Origin: JBCCCJ01 sp039029315
Lineage (GTDB): Bacteria > Bacteroidota > Bacteroidia > J057
Reading direction: 5' to 3'
Assembly: GCA_039029315.1 (NCBI GenBank)
Contig: JBCCGK010000001.1
Location: 62,001 to 126,000 of the forward strand
Length of the DNA stretch: 64,000 bases
Every line of letters begins with the position of its first letter. Positions within the stretch are counted from its first letter, which is position 1. Shown in pieces: positions 47,292 through 56,302 of the stretch. The position numbers and the translations under genes were made by a program. The notes under the pieces were generated by a model. That model was given only the letters and a program-made list of their open reading frames with translations. It was not told the DNA's origin and ran no database searches.

Positions 47292-47924
47292 TTATAAGCT
47301 ATCTAGCAGTTTTGTCCATTTTTTCATGCATCGATTGAGCAAGGTCTTTGAACTGTCTGCATTTTTTATGTTGGGAAGTTGAGCTGCTATTTCTTTGTGA
47401 GTGAGGCCTTTTACATGACGAAAGTAGATGATTTTCTTGCATCTCTCTTCCAATTGTTCAAAGGCAATCAGTGCCTTTTTGTACCTCAAAGGATGATCCG
47501 AAAATTCTCCAAATAGCTTGAGATCTATTCCAGAAGAATCTTGGAGGGCTTGAAGATAGTCTTCTCTGGCCTGTTCCACATATTTTTGATATCGCCCCTC
47601 CTGTACCATCGCATGACGATACTGATTTGCCCCAAGATTGAGGCAAGTTCTTTTTACATAGGAATAATTGACAGAAACCAGATGTCCCTCAAGCACCTTT
47701 TCCTCAATCAGGAGATAGGTGTCATGGATCAATGTGTCTGCTTCCTCCTTCGTCCAACGATATCTTTTGCTCAAAAGCCCTCTCAATGAAGGACTAACGA
47801 TTTGAAAAAAAAGCTGAAATGCCTGCTCTCTATTCCCTGCCTCGATCAAATTAATTACTTCATTTAGATTGATCCTTCCCACAGGTTTATGTGTGCGGGA
47901 AGTCCCGACTTCCTTGTCAGTCAT
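47292..47924 (-). CDS. ECF-like sigma-70 family RNA polymerase sigma factor
   Basis: A 210-residue sigma factor with region 2 (LRGLLSKRYRWTKEEADTLI, HDTYLLIEEKV) and region 4 (ALIAFEQLEERCKKIIYFRH, VKGLTHKEIAAQL, then SKTLLNRCMKKWTKLL). It lacks regions 1 and 3, as ECF-type factors do. It opens a leftward operon whose other members are a TPR membrane protein and a TPR-CHAT protein; this triplet is a recurrent Saprospiria-type arrangement as far as I can recall, so the sigma factor probably controls its own operon or an envelope response. Confidence 0.87.
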   Translation of the reverse strand: MTDKEVGTSRTHKPVGRINLNEVINLIEAGNREQAFQLFFQIVSPSLRGLLSKRYRWTKEEADTLIHDTYLLIEEKVLEGHLVSVNYSYVKRTCLNLGANQYRHAMVQEGRYQKYVEQAREDYLQALQDSSGIDLKLFGEFSDHPLRYKKALIAFEQLEERCKKIIYFRHVKGLTHKEIAAQLPNIKNADSSKTLLNRCMKKWTKLLDSL

Positions 47925-47969
47925 GTGTTTTACATAAAAAAGGTAAACAAATAATTGTGCTGGCTTGTA

Positions 47970-48578
47970 TTACCCAAATCTGGCTTCGAATACCTCCATG
48001 AAGTCGTCAATGCGCTCATAGTCAAGCTGATTGGGTTCTTCTTCTGCCTCCTCACCCAAAGAGAATCCGTATGGAATCAGGGGAGAAGTTGCTGCAAAAG
48101 TCTGGGTCATGTCTAATGCCGGGAAGTGAAGGAATGTGTGCGGCAGGAGAGAAGTATAGGCCTCAACCTGAGTTGGAGATGAAAGATCTAACTCGATCAA
48201 CACCTGGATTCCCAATGCGTGGGCTTCCTGAATATGTGTCAACAAGGTGTCTGCAGAACTGCTCTGGTCGGCTCTCAATATTAGCTGAGAGGGGAGCTGT
48301 GTGCGCAAACCAAGGTCCCAGTCAGCGACAGGGAGTGACACCCATGTCAGCTCCATGGTTTTCTGCACATCTTGTAACTCATCTAGACTTGCGACATTTA
48401 GCTCAATAAGGATGTCAGGGCCGGACAACCAATTGACAATGCTCCAGATAGAAGAGGATGGCAATTTTTTGCTACTTCCCCGTTCCAGGCTAAAACTGAT
48501 CATGTCAAATCCTACGGCTGCACTCGAACGAGCATCCTGAAGATTGGTCAATCGACTAACTTTAAGCTTTGGTCGCAT
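47970..48578 (-). CDS. TrpF-like (phosphoribosylanthranilate isomerase-like) degenerate barrel protein
   Basis: From the ATG at 48578 about 202 residues (MRPKLKVSRLTNLQDARSSA). The opening follows TrpF (K-I-C-G-I-T-N-x-x-D-A): here K-V-S-R-L-T-N-L-Q-D-A, so the catalytic Cys is replaced by Ser and the next Gly by Arg. Later strands keep the spacing (GFDMISFSLE, ILIELNVASLDELQDVQKTM, TWVSLP, LGIQVLIELDLSS), but the C-terminal phosphate-binding loop is changed to FSLGEEAEEEPNQLDYERID, an acidic tail. It is unlikely to isomerise PRA; no trp genes are close. Function unknown. Confidence 0.55.
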   Translation of the reverse strand: MRPKLKVSRLTNLQDARSSAAVGFDMISFSLERGSSKKLPSSSIWSIVNWLSGPDILIELNVASLDELQDVQKTMELTWVSLPVADWDLGLRTQLPSQLILRADQSSSADTLLTHIQEAHALGIQVLIELDLSSPTQVEAYTSLLPHTFLHFPALDMTQTFAATSPLIPYGFSLGEEAEEEPNQLDYERIDDFMEVFEARFG

Positions 48579-48682
48579 AGAGAAAATTCTGTGTAAAAGA
48601 GTCAGTTCATCAAACAGAGACGGCTGTTTTCGCCAACAAAGATTGAAGACATTCTGCACGAACACAAACCCATTTCCAGATT

Positions 48683-48970
48683 TTATTGAAGTTGTCTCAT
48701 GACAGAATCATATTTATTGACAGTCAAGGAGTTGTGATTTTTTCTGTCCATATGATAATTCTGCCAACTCTTCACAAAAAACCCGTGGAGATCCTTCTGT
48801 CGGTGGACCTCCCACTCAGGCACTTCCGTCTCAAGCATTTTCTGTGGATGGAAGAAAGGGAAGGCCTGATAAGAGTTCTTCCCCAAAAAAATCTTGGAAA
48901 AGAAGACTGGGCTGACAAGCTGATAACGAGGGATCATACCAGTGATCCATTGAATTACAATGTGTTCCAT
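48683..48970 (-). CDS. Possible small protein of unknown function
   Basis: An open frame with an ATG at 48970 gives 95 residues (MEHIVIQWITGMIPRYQLVS ... VNKYDSVMRQLQ) with no recognised domain. Composition is protein-like but support is weak; an overlapping plus-strand frame exists at 48686-48985. The rest of the 603-base stretch 48579-49181 shows only a six-base-stem hairpin at 49000-49016 (GGACAG/CTGTCC). Confidence 0.25.
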   Translation of the reverse strand: MEHIVIQWITGMIPRYQLVSPVFFSKIFLGKNSYQAFPFFHPQKMLETEVPEWEVHRQKDLHGFFVKSWQNYHMDRKNHNSLTVNKYDSVMRQLQ

Positions 48971-49181
48971 AGTTCCGAAGGTTAGAGTCAATGTGTGAAG
49001 GACAGTTGAGCTGTCCGAAGTCAAGATCGATCATGGTTGAATACTCGACTCACTCTAATAGTCGGGAAGATGTTGAGGAACATAAAGCTTGGGAAGAAAA
49101 AAAGTAAACGAATGATTCAAGCTAGATTTTGGCTATGCTCCTTCTGGCCAAAAATTAGCAAGTGCCAATCCCTTTCAATCT

Positions 49182-50159
49182 TCAATTCTGCTTCCTCTGA
49201 GCAATTTCCCCCATCACGACCGAGGCATGATCAATGGAGTTTTCGATGAACCACTTATTCGTATTCATGCCTCCGCAGACCGTCCCCGCAAGAAAAACAT
49301 TGGGAAGATTGGTCTCAAATGTGTGTTCATCCCGATGAGGTAAGCGAAGGTCATCATCAGACAATTTGATCCCAACCTTTTCAAGCCATGCAAAATCAGG
49401 TTGGTAACCTGTCATTGCCAGAACAAAATCATTGGGCAAAGTCTTAGGGCCGTCAGGTGTCTGAATGTCGACTTCATGTGGCCGAATTTCTAGAATCTCA
49501 CTATTAAAATAGGCAGGGATGGACCCTTCCTTGATTCGATTGTCTATGTCTGGCCTGACCCAGTACTTGACTCGATGGCTGATTTCAGCTTCACGGATGA
49601 CCATGGTTGTGTGCGCCCCTTTACGCCAGGTTTCCAGGGCCACATCTATGGCAGAGTTCGCTGCCCCTACCACGATGAGCTCCTGATCGATATATGGATG
49701 CGCATCATCATAATAGTGTTTGACCTTGGGAAGATCTTCTCCCTCAACCCCCATCATGTTAGGATGATCATAGAATCCAGTTGCAATCACCAGGAAGCCT
49801 GCCTGATAACGGCCCTTGCTGGTCTCAATCTCAAGTCCCTCTTCAGTCTGCACAAAATGGTTCACCTGTTCATAAGTCTGCACCTGAAGATCCCAGCTTT
49901 GCTTGACCCTGCGATAGTATTCCAGCGCCTCACTTCGGGTCGGTTTGGGACCGTGTGAGACAAAGGGAATTCCGCCAATTTCGATTTTTCGAGAAGTCGA
50001 AAAGAAGGTCATATTGGTAGGGTAATGAAAGATAGAATTCACCAGACAGCCTTTTTCGATGATCAGGTAAGATAAATTCCGTCTTTTGGCTTCTATGCCA
50101 CAGGCCAGACCAATGGGACCAGCGCCGACGATGAGGACATCATATTTTCCTGTTTTCAT
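49182..50159 (-). CDS. ypdA: YpdA-family bacillithiol disulfide reductase-like flavoprotein
   Basis: A 325-residue FAD/NADPH oxidoreductase. The FAD loop is LIVGAGPIGLACGIEAKRR; NSIFHYPTNMTFFSTSRKIE is characteristic of YpdA; the NADPH loop is VVGAANSAIDVALETWRKG; a C-terminal FAD segment VFLAGTVCGGMNTNKWFIEN closes it. There is no CxxC redox pair, as expected for YpdA. It probably reduces the oxidised low-molecular-weight thiol bacillithiol, which some Bacteroidota make. It is divergent from the act operon. Confidence 0.9.
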   Translation of the reverse strand: MKTGKYDVLIVGAGPIGLACGIEAKRRNLSYLIIEKGCLVNSIFHYPTNMTFFSTSRKIEIGGIPFVSHGPKPTRSEALEYYRRVKQSWDLQVQTYEQVNHFVQTEEGLEIETSKGRYQAGFLVIATGFYDHPNMMGVEGEDLPKVKHYYDDAHPYIDQELIVVGAANSAIDVALETWRKGAHTTMVIREAEISHRVKYWVRPDIDNRIKEGSIPAYFNSEILEIRPHEVDIQTPDGPKTLPNDFVLAMTGYQPDFAWLEKVGIKLSDDDLRLPHRDEHTFETNLPNVFLAGTVCGGMNTNKWFIENSIDHASVVMGEIAQRKQN

Positions 50160-50499
50160 ACTTTATGCGAAAAGCCTACACATGTTTGGATTTGGGAGAA
50201 TCGTCCTGTTAATGGGAGCAAAATTACAGAATACTTTCTTTTTATGTCAATCAGCTTAGACAAAAGAAAAGCTCTGTTAAAGGCTGGAAACGAGATGTTT
50301 GGGGCAATCCTTTGCAATACCAAATCTCTTTATTTAGAACGATTCTAAATGTAAGGTAAGCGACACATTCTTGCTTGCATCTGCTTTGATGCAATAAACA
50401 GGCGTATTAACTTGCGGCCCGAAAACAGAACTTGACAAAATAAATCTCTGTTGGACAACAAAGATTCATGAGCGTTCAAAGCAATAATTTATACAAATT
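50160..50499. other. Divergent regulatory region between ypdA and the act operon
   Basis: These 340 bases contain no gene. They hold the ICE-like palindrome at 50332-50350 and A/T-rich stretches in which promoters for both directions are expected; no TAnnTTTG element is convincing enough to mark. From the palindrome to the actA start there are 149 bases. Confidence 0.7.
50332..50350. promoter_or_regulatory. ICE/Irr-box-like palindrome upstream of the respiratory cluster
   Basis: ATTTAGAA-CGA-TTCTAAAT is a perfect 8-3-8 palindrome. It matches the TTTAGAA-N3-TTCTAAA iron control element bound by Irr, a Fur-family haem-responsive regulator of alphaproteobacteria. Here it precedes a cluster with many haem-c sites and haem O/A synthesis genes, so control by a Fur-family protein sensing iron or haem is plausible. 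The regulator in this organism is unknown. Confidence 0.6.
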
Positions 50500-51669
50500 A
50501 TGAGGTTCCACGCTTACCTTATTACACTTCTTTCTATTCTACTGTGGGGCATCGGAACGACAGGTGGAAATATCTTATCTGCCAAAGTAAGTGTTGAAGA
50601 AGGAGAGAAGCTTTTCAAACTCAATTGTGCTACATGTCATTATGTCAATGACGTATTGATTGGCCCGGCTCTCGCCAAGGTCAATGAGAAATACGCAGGC
50701 GACGAAGAATGGTTGTACAAGTGGATCAAAAATGCTCCGGGCATGATCGTCGCCGGAGATGAAAAAGCCGTTGCCTTGTATGAGCAGTACAAAGCCAACG
50801 GGATGATGAATCCCATGCCATTCCTGGAAGATGCCCAGATCGCTGACATTCTCGCATATGTAGACGCAAATGATGATCCCCCCCCACCTGCTCCTCCAGG
50901 AGAAAATGGTTCAGGTGATCCTGTTATCGATCCAGGCATCTACTACACCCTGATGGGAGTCGTGGCATTGCTGGCATTGATCGCCGTCTTGCTGGTGGTG
51001 ATCACAGCGACACTGATTGTCGCTGTCAAATCTAAAGAGCAGGAAGAGGAATTCACCTTCGCCGATGCCTGGGCACAAGCCAAAGTTTTCCTCGGAAACA
51101 AATATGTGATCGCCGGGATTGCGACTTTTGCCCTTTTGGGAGGAAGTATTCAGACCATCAATACTGCCAGAGAGATTGGCTTGCATCAGGGATATATGCC
51201 TGAGCAACCCATCAAGTTTAGTCATAAGCTTCATGCAGGACAGTATGAGATCGACTGTCAGTATTGCCATACAGGTGCATCCAAGAGTAAGAATGCCTGG
51301 ATTCCTTCTGTCAATGTCTGTATGAACTGCCACAAAGGAATCAAGGAAGGACCTAAGTACGGAACGCAAGAAATTTCCAAAATTGTAGAAGCCTATGAAA
51401 GTGGCGAAGCCATCGAATGGGTGAGAATTCACAACTTGCCTGACCATGCCTATTTCAACCACGCACAACATGTGGGAGTTGGCAATCTTGAGTGCCAGAC
51501 CTGCCACGGTCCTGTAGAAGAAATGGAAGTGGTCTACCAGTACAATACACTCGGCATGGGCTGGTGTATTGATTGTCACCGAACGGAGAAAGTGAAAGTC
51601 CTGGGTGAAGAGACGGATCTGACAGTCGAAGACATGGGCGGGCTGGATTGTGCGAGATGTCATTATTAA
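50500..51669 (+). CDS. actA: Alternative complex III subunit A (cytochrome c domain fused to multihaem part)
   Basis: A 389-residue exported haem protein. After a signal sequence comes a monohaem cytochrome c domain (EEGEKLFKLNCATCH, axial Met probably in GMMNPMPF), a proline-rich linker and one helix (IYYTLMGVVALLALIAVLLV, extending on). A second hydrophobic segment (YVIAGIATFALLGGSIQTI) precedes the pentahaem part with CQYCH, CMNCH, CQTCH, CIDCH and CARCH. In total six CxxCH sites are present, one more than the classical pentahaem ActA. It transfers electrons out of the complex. First gene of the cluster; actB follows after 29 bases. Confidence 0.93.
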   Translation: MRFHAYLITLLSILLWGIGTTGGNILSAKVSVEEGEKLFKLNCATCHYVNDVLIGPALAKVNEKYAGDEEWLYKWIKNAPGMIVAGDEKAVALYEQYKANGMMNPMPFLEDAQIADILAYVDANDDPPPPAPPGENGSGDPVIDPGIYYTLMGVVALLALIAVLLVVITATLIVAVKSKEQEEEFTFADAWAQAKVFLGNKYVIAGIATFALLGGSIQTINTAREIGLHQGYMPEQPIKFSHKLHAGQYEIDCQYCHTGASKSKNAWIPSVNVCMNCHKGIKEGPKYGTQEISKIVEAYESGEAIEWVRIHNLPDHAYFNHAQHVGVGNLECQTCHGPVEEMEVVYQYNTLGMGWCIDCHRTEKVKVLGEETDLTVEDMGGLDCARCHY

Positions 51670-51698
51670 TCAAGAAGAAATCGAATCATCATAACGAT

Positions 51699-54600
51699 AT
51701 GAATACTCCCAAATACTGGCGGGGATTGGATGAAAGAGAGCAAACGCCTGAATTCCTGGCGGAAGCGAAAAAAGAATTCCCTACGGGTATATCTATTGAA
51801 GACGCGCTGAATTCAGCGACAGAGGAGTCTACCAGTTTTCGATCTAACAGGAGAGACTTTCTCAAGGTTTTTGGTTTCGGTCTTACCGCTGCAACCTTGG
51901 CCGCTTGTGACGCTCCACTCAAAAAGGCCATTCCCTATGTGAATAAGCCCGATAGCCTGATTCCAGGGGTGGCGAATTATTACGCTTCAACCACTGCTAC
52001 AGGGGTACCTGTATTGGTTAAGACTCGTGAAGGCCGACCTATCATGATTGAAGGTAATCCTGATTCTGCCTCCTGTTTGTCTGCCGGAGATCATGCTAGT
52101 GTTCTGGATTTGTATGATATAGATCGATTGAGAGGACCACGAAAAGGAGCAGAGAATACGACTTGGGATACTCTGAATGGAGCTGTTCGAACCCGAATTC
52201 AAGCCGCCGTAGCCAATGGAGGAGGAATTCGGGTATTGAGTAATACGATCCTGAGCCCCACGAAAAATCAGATCATTACAGATTTTCTGACAGCCAATGG
52301 AGGCACGCATGTTACTTATGATCCAATTTCTACCTCTGCTCTTGCCAAAGCCCATGAGATAGGATTCGGATCTCGTGTTATCCCAACATATCACTTTGAT
52401 CGTGCGCAGACGATCATATCCTTCGCCTGCGATTTTCTGGGAACTTGGCCTGGATCTGATGAATACAACATAGATTATACCGTCAATCGGGACCCAGATA
52501 AACCCATGTCGCGACACTTGCAGTTTGAATCACTCATGTCATTGACAGGGGCCAATGCGGATTTGCGTTTTCCATTAAACCCCTCGGACGAAGGGGTTGC
52601 CTTGTTGAATCTCTACAACAAAGTGCTGGCTCTATTGGGAAAACCTACTCTCCCCGCACCGAGTTTCAATGTTGCGATGAATGGATTGGACAAAGCTGCT
52701 CAGGATCTCGTTGCGGCCAAGGGAGCTTCTCTGGTTGTTTGTGGGACAAATGATGTGGCTAGCCAAATCATTGTAGCGGCGATCAACGATGTGCTGGGCA
52801 ATTATGGAAAGACACTTGATATTGACAATCCCTCATATTATCGCAAAGGGAATGATGAGGATTTGGATCAGTTGGCAAAAGATCTTGAATCAGGAAACAT
52901 AGACGTTCTGATTGTTGTTGATGCAGATCCCGTCTATGATACTCCCTATGGAGACATTTTCAAAAATGCTTTAGGCAATCTCGGACTATCATTGGCGATG
53001 ACCAATAAAGCCAATGAAACTTCCAATCTGTGTCAGTTCACTGCGGTTATTCCCCATTATTTGGAGGCTTGGGGAGACGCCCAACAAAGTGCCACTCAAT
53101 ATAGTCTGCGGCAGCCTACCATTCGGCCATTATTTAACTCTCGGCCTGTAGAAGAATGTTTTCTCAACTGGACTGGAGACAATCAAGCCTATACAGAATA
53201 TCTAAAAAATTGGTGGGAGACCAACCTTTATCCACTTCGAGGGGCGGAATTGGCAGATGCGGACTTTTATACCTTCTGGGTTGAGACCTTGAGGAAAGGA
53301 GTTATGTCTCTTCCTGAAACAGAACCAAGCGGTGTGAGCCTGAGTGTGACTGCTGATGATTTGATGACCTATGCCGATCTACTCAAAGCCAAATCTAGTT
53401 CTGGTCCTGCTGAAGGAGAATTTGATCTGGTGTTCTTTGAGAGCATGAGTATCAGGGATGGAAAACAAGCCAATAATCCCTGGTTACAGGAACTTCCTGA
53501 CCCGATCGCAAAAGTAACCTGGGATCAGTACGTGAGTGTCCCTTATTCCTATGCCAGGGAGAATAATCTCAAAAACGAGGATCTTGTCAAAATCGAGTTT
53601 CAAGGGAATTCCCTGTACATGCCTGTGATTGTACAGGCCGGACAGGCAAAAAATACACTGGGAATCCCTGTTGGCTATGGCCGAGTGGGTGCAGGGAGAG
53701 TGGCAGTCAAAGCCAATGGAGAAAAAAGAGGAGATATGCAGATCGCAGGAACAAATGTGTATCCCTTTGGCTCATTAAGTGGAGGAGGAATTAGGCTACA
53801 AGTAAGAAAGGCAACTGTTTCAAGAGTAGCTGGTCAAACCTATCCCCTCGCCTTGACCCAGACCTTCAACACCCTTTATGATCCTGTAAAAGGGTTGTCG
53901 GGTGATAATTATGACCGAACAGAGCGAATCATAGAGGAGACAACATATGCCAACTACAACAATGGCAAATACAAAGATCGTGTTCATGCACGAGAGGAGA
54001 GGAAGAAGCATCTGGTAACCTTGTGGGATTCTCACTACGAAGATCCTGAGGAGAGCAGAAGTATCCATTGGAAGATGGCTATTGACCTGAACAAGTGTAC
54101 AGGTTGTGGTTCATGTATTGTGGCTTGTCAGGCCGAAAACAATGTTCCGGTTGTTGGGAAAGAGGAAGTTCGAAAAAGAAGGGGGATGTACTGGATGCGC
54201 ATTGACCGCTATTATAGTGGAAATGCTGAGATGCCTGATGTGGTGTTCCAACCTATGATGTGTCAACACTGTGATAATGCTCCTTGTGAGACAGTATGTC
54301 CAGTATTGGCAACCATTCATAGTGATGAAGGCTTGAACCAGATGGCGTACAACAGATGTGTTGGAACCCGCTATTGCGCGAACAACTGTCCGTACAAAGT
54401 CCGACGCTTCAACTGGTTCAACTACTATGATGATGAGGAGCAATTTGGAGATTTCTATACCCATAATGATTTGGGACGGCTGGTTCTCAATCCTGATGTG
54501 ACAGTTCGTTTTAGAGGTGTGATGGAAAAGTGTTCTTTCTGTGTACAGAGGCTACAAGATGCGAAACTCAGGAAGAAGCTCAATGCAAATAGCTCCTTTG

Positions 54601-54857
54601 CCAAGATCAAAGACGGGGATATTAAGACAGCATGTCAACAGTCCTGCGGAACAGGAGCGATTATCTTTGGTGACTTCAATGATCCTGAGAGTGCGGTGAG
54701 TAAAGCCTATCGAGAAGAACGCAGCTATGCCGTTCTGGAAGATATCAAGACATTGCCTTCTGTACAGTACCAGGCACTTGTTAGAAATAGAACAGAAGAG
54801 GAAACCAAGGCTTGGGAGGAGATGCAGAAACCAGAAAATCAAAAAATATTTAGCTAA
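51699..54857 (+). CDS. actB: Alternative complex III subunit B (molybdopterin-oxidoreductase-like, Fe-S)
   Basis: From the ATG at 51699 a 1052-residue protein. A preceding non-exported N-terminal extension leads to a Tat-like motif NRRDFLKVFGFG (Arg51-52) followed by a lipobox-like LAACD, the 'Tat-variant' layout of ActB. The central region resembles molybdopterin oxidoreductases but in this family holds no molybdenum cofactor. The C-terminal ferredoxin-like part has CTGCGSCIVACQ, CQHCDNAPCETVCP, CVGTRYCANNCPYK and CSFCVQR, enough for three [4Fe-4S] clusters and one [3Fe-4S] cluster. A start further upstream at 51648 would overlap actA and is not preferred. Confidence 0.94.
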   Translation: MNTPKYWRGLDEREQTPEFLAEAKKEFPTGISIEDALNSATEESTSFRSNRRDFLKVFGFGLTAATLAACDAPLKKAIPYVNKPDSLIPGVANYYASTTATGVPVLVKTREGRPIMIEGNPDSASCLSAGDHASVLDLYDIDRLRGPRKGAENTTWDTLNGAVRTRIQAAVANGGGIRVLSNTILSPTKNQIITDFLTANGGTHVTYDPISTSALAKAHEIGFGSRVIPTYHFDRAQTIISFACDFLGTWPGSDEYNIDYTVNRDPDKPMSRHLQFESLMSLTGANADLRFPLNPSDEGVALLNLYNKVLALLGKPTLPAPSFNVAMNGLDKAAQDLVAAKGASLVVCGTNDVASQIIVAAINDVLGNYGKTLDIDNPSYYRKGNDEDLDQLAKDLESGNIDVLIVVDADPVYDTPYGDIFKNALGNLGLSLAMTNKANETSNLCQFTAVIPHYLEAWGDAQQSATQYSLRQPTIRPLFNSRPVEECFLNWTGDNQAYTEYLKNWWETNLYPLRGAELADADFYTFWVETLRKGVMSLPETEPSGVSLSVTADDLMTYADLLKAKSSSGPAEGEFDLVFFESMSIRDGKQANNPWLQELPDPIAKVTWDQYVSVPYSYARENNLKNEDLVKIEFQGNSLYMPVIVQAGQAKNTLGIPVGYGRVGAGRVAVKANGEKRGDMQIAGTNVYPFGSLSGGGIRLQVRKATVSRVAGQTYPLALTQTFNTLYDPVKGLSGDNYDRTERIIEETTYANYNNGKYKDRVHAREERKKHLVTLWDSHYEDPEESRSIHWKMAIDLNKCTGCGSCIVACQAENNVPVVGKEEVRKRRGMYWMRIDRYYSGNAEMPDVVFQPMMCQHCDNAPCETVCPVLATIHSDEGLNQMAYNRCVGTRYCANNCPYKVRRFNWFNYYDDEEQFGDFYTHNDLGRLVLNPDVTVRFRGVMEKCSFCVQRLQDAKLRKKLNANSSFAKIKDGDIKTACQQSCGTGAIIFGDFNDPESAVSKAYREERSYAVLEDIKTLPSVQYQALVRNRTEEETKAWEEMQKPENQKIFS

Positions 54858-54863
54858 TAGAAT

Positions 54864-56264
54864 ATGAGCCACGTCAGATCATCCATCCGACAAAAGTGGG
54901 TTACCAACACGACCAAATACGGGCAGATCACTGATGGGATCTCTGCTCCCATTGAGGCAAAACCCAATATGCTCTGGTTGTTTTTTACAGCCATTTCCGG
55001 GGGAGTCATGCTCATGGGATTTGGGTTGATTGGTTGGACCTTCTACAAAGGGATTGGCGCATGGGGACTCAATCCAACCGTTGGATGGGCCTTCGATATC
55101 ACCAACTTCGTCTTCTGGGTAGGAATTGGACACGCAGGAACCTTGATTTCTGCGGTACTCCTGCTATTCAGGCAAGAATGGCGGAACTCGATCAACAGAG
55201 CCTCAGAGGCCATGACGATCTTCGCCGTCCTCTGTGCTGCAATTTTCCCATTGATTCACATGGGGCGCCCCTGGATGGCGGGATGGTTTGGTCCTCTTCC
55301 CAATACGCGTGGATCATTGTGGGTGAATTTCAACTCTCCCTTGATGTGGGACGTTTTTGCGATTTCTACCTACCTGACCGTATCCCTGGTCTTCTGGTAT
55401 CTGGGAATGGTCCCTGATTTTGCTTCTTTGCGCGACCGATTTGCGCGTGCTGGACGCAAAATTGCTTCTGCAGTATATGGCGTCCTGTCTTTTGGATGGG
55501 AAGGCTCTAGCAGAAACTGGTCTCGATTTGAAATCGTATCCCTGATTCTTTCAGGCTTGGCTACGCCTCTGGTCCTCTCGGTCCACTCCATTGTAAGTAT
55601 GGACTTTGCGACTTCTGTGATACCAGGATGGCATACCACCATCTTCCCTCCCTACTTTGTTGCAGGGGCAATCTTCTCAGGATTTGGAATGGTCCAGACC
55701 CTGATGATTGTAACGCGGAAAGTGTACAAACTCGAAGACTACATTACGCTGGATCATATGGAGTCCATTGCAAAAATTGTCATTGCAACAGGATCTCTTG
55801 TAGGGCTGGCCTATATGACTGAATTCTTTACTGCCTGGTACTCTGGCAGTTTGTGGGAACGATATGCTTTTGCAAACAGGATGTTCGGTCCATTTGCCTT
55901 CGCATACTGGATTATGTTCTCCTGTAATGTGATCACCCCACAGCTATTCTGGTTCAAATCACTCCGCCGAAATATGGTGTTCACCTTCATTATCTCCCTC
56001 TTTATCAACGTAGGGATGTGGTTTGAGAGATTTGTGATCATTGTTACTTCGCTGCACAGGGACTTTTTGCCATCCAGTTGGGCAGGCTATTATCCCACCT
56101 GGGTTGAGGCTGGAATTTTGGCAGGAACATTTGGATTGTTCATGTTCTGCTTCTTCCTCTTCTCCAAGTTTTTACCAGTTGTCAACATGTTTGAGGTGAA
56201 AACGCTGGTGCATGACATTGAGAAACCGGATCATTTGAAGGAAAAAGAGGCAGTAGCAGGATAA
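54864..56264 (+). CDS. actC: Alternative complex III subunit C (NrfD-like quinone-binding membrane protein)
   Basis: A 466-residue integral membrane protein with about ten helices of the NrfD/PsrC fold, believed to bind and oxidise menaquinol. Landmarks are WVGIGHAGTLISAVLLLFRQ, IHMGRPWMAGWFGPLPNTRG, LVLSVHSIVSMDFATSVIPG and WHTTIFPPYFVAGAIFSGFG; the His and Asp residues in these stretches match those proposed for the proton path. It begins six bases after actB stops. Confidence 0.95.
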   Translation: MSHVRSSIRQKWVTNTTKYGQITDGISAPIEAKPNMLWLFFTAISGGVMLMGFGLIGWTFYKGIGAWGLNPTVGWAFDITNFVFWVGIGHAGTLISAVLLLFRQEWRNSINRASEAMTIFAVLCAAIFPLIHMGRPWMAGWFGPLPNTRGSLWVNFNSPLMWDVFAISTYLTVSLVFWYLGMVPDFASLRDRFARAGRKIASAVYGVLSFGWEGSSRNWSRFEIVSLILSGLATPLVLSVHSIVSMDFATSVIPGWHTTIFPPYFVAGAIFSGFGMVQTLMIVTRKVYKLEDYITLDHMESIAKIVIATGSLVGLAYMTEFFTAWYSGSLWERYAFANRMFGPFAFAYWIMFSCNVITPQLFWFKSLRRNMVFTFIISLFINVGMWFERFVIIVTSLHRDFLPSSWAGYYPTWVEAGILAGTFGLFMFCFFLFSKFLPVVNMFEVKTLVHDIEKPDHLKEKEAVAG

Positions 56265-56302
56265 TTAATTTAAAGACAAAACAGACCTTCGATATACACG
56301 CA

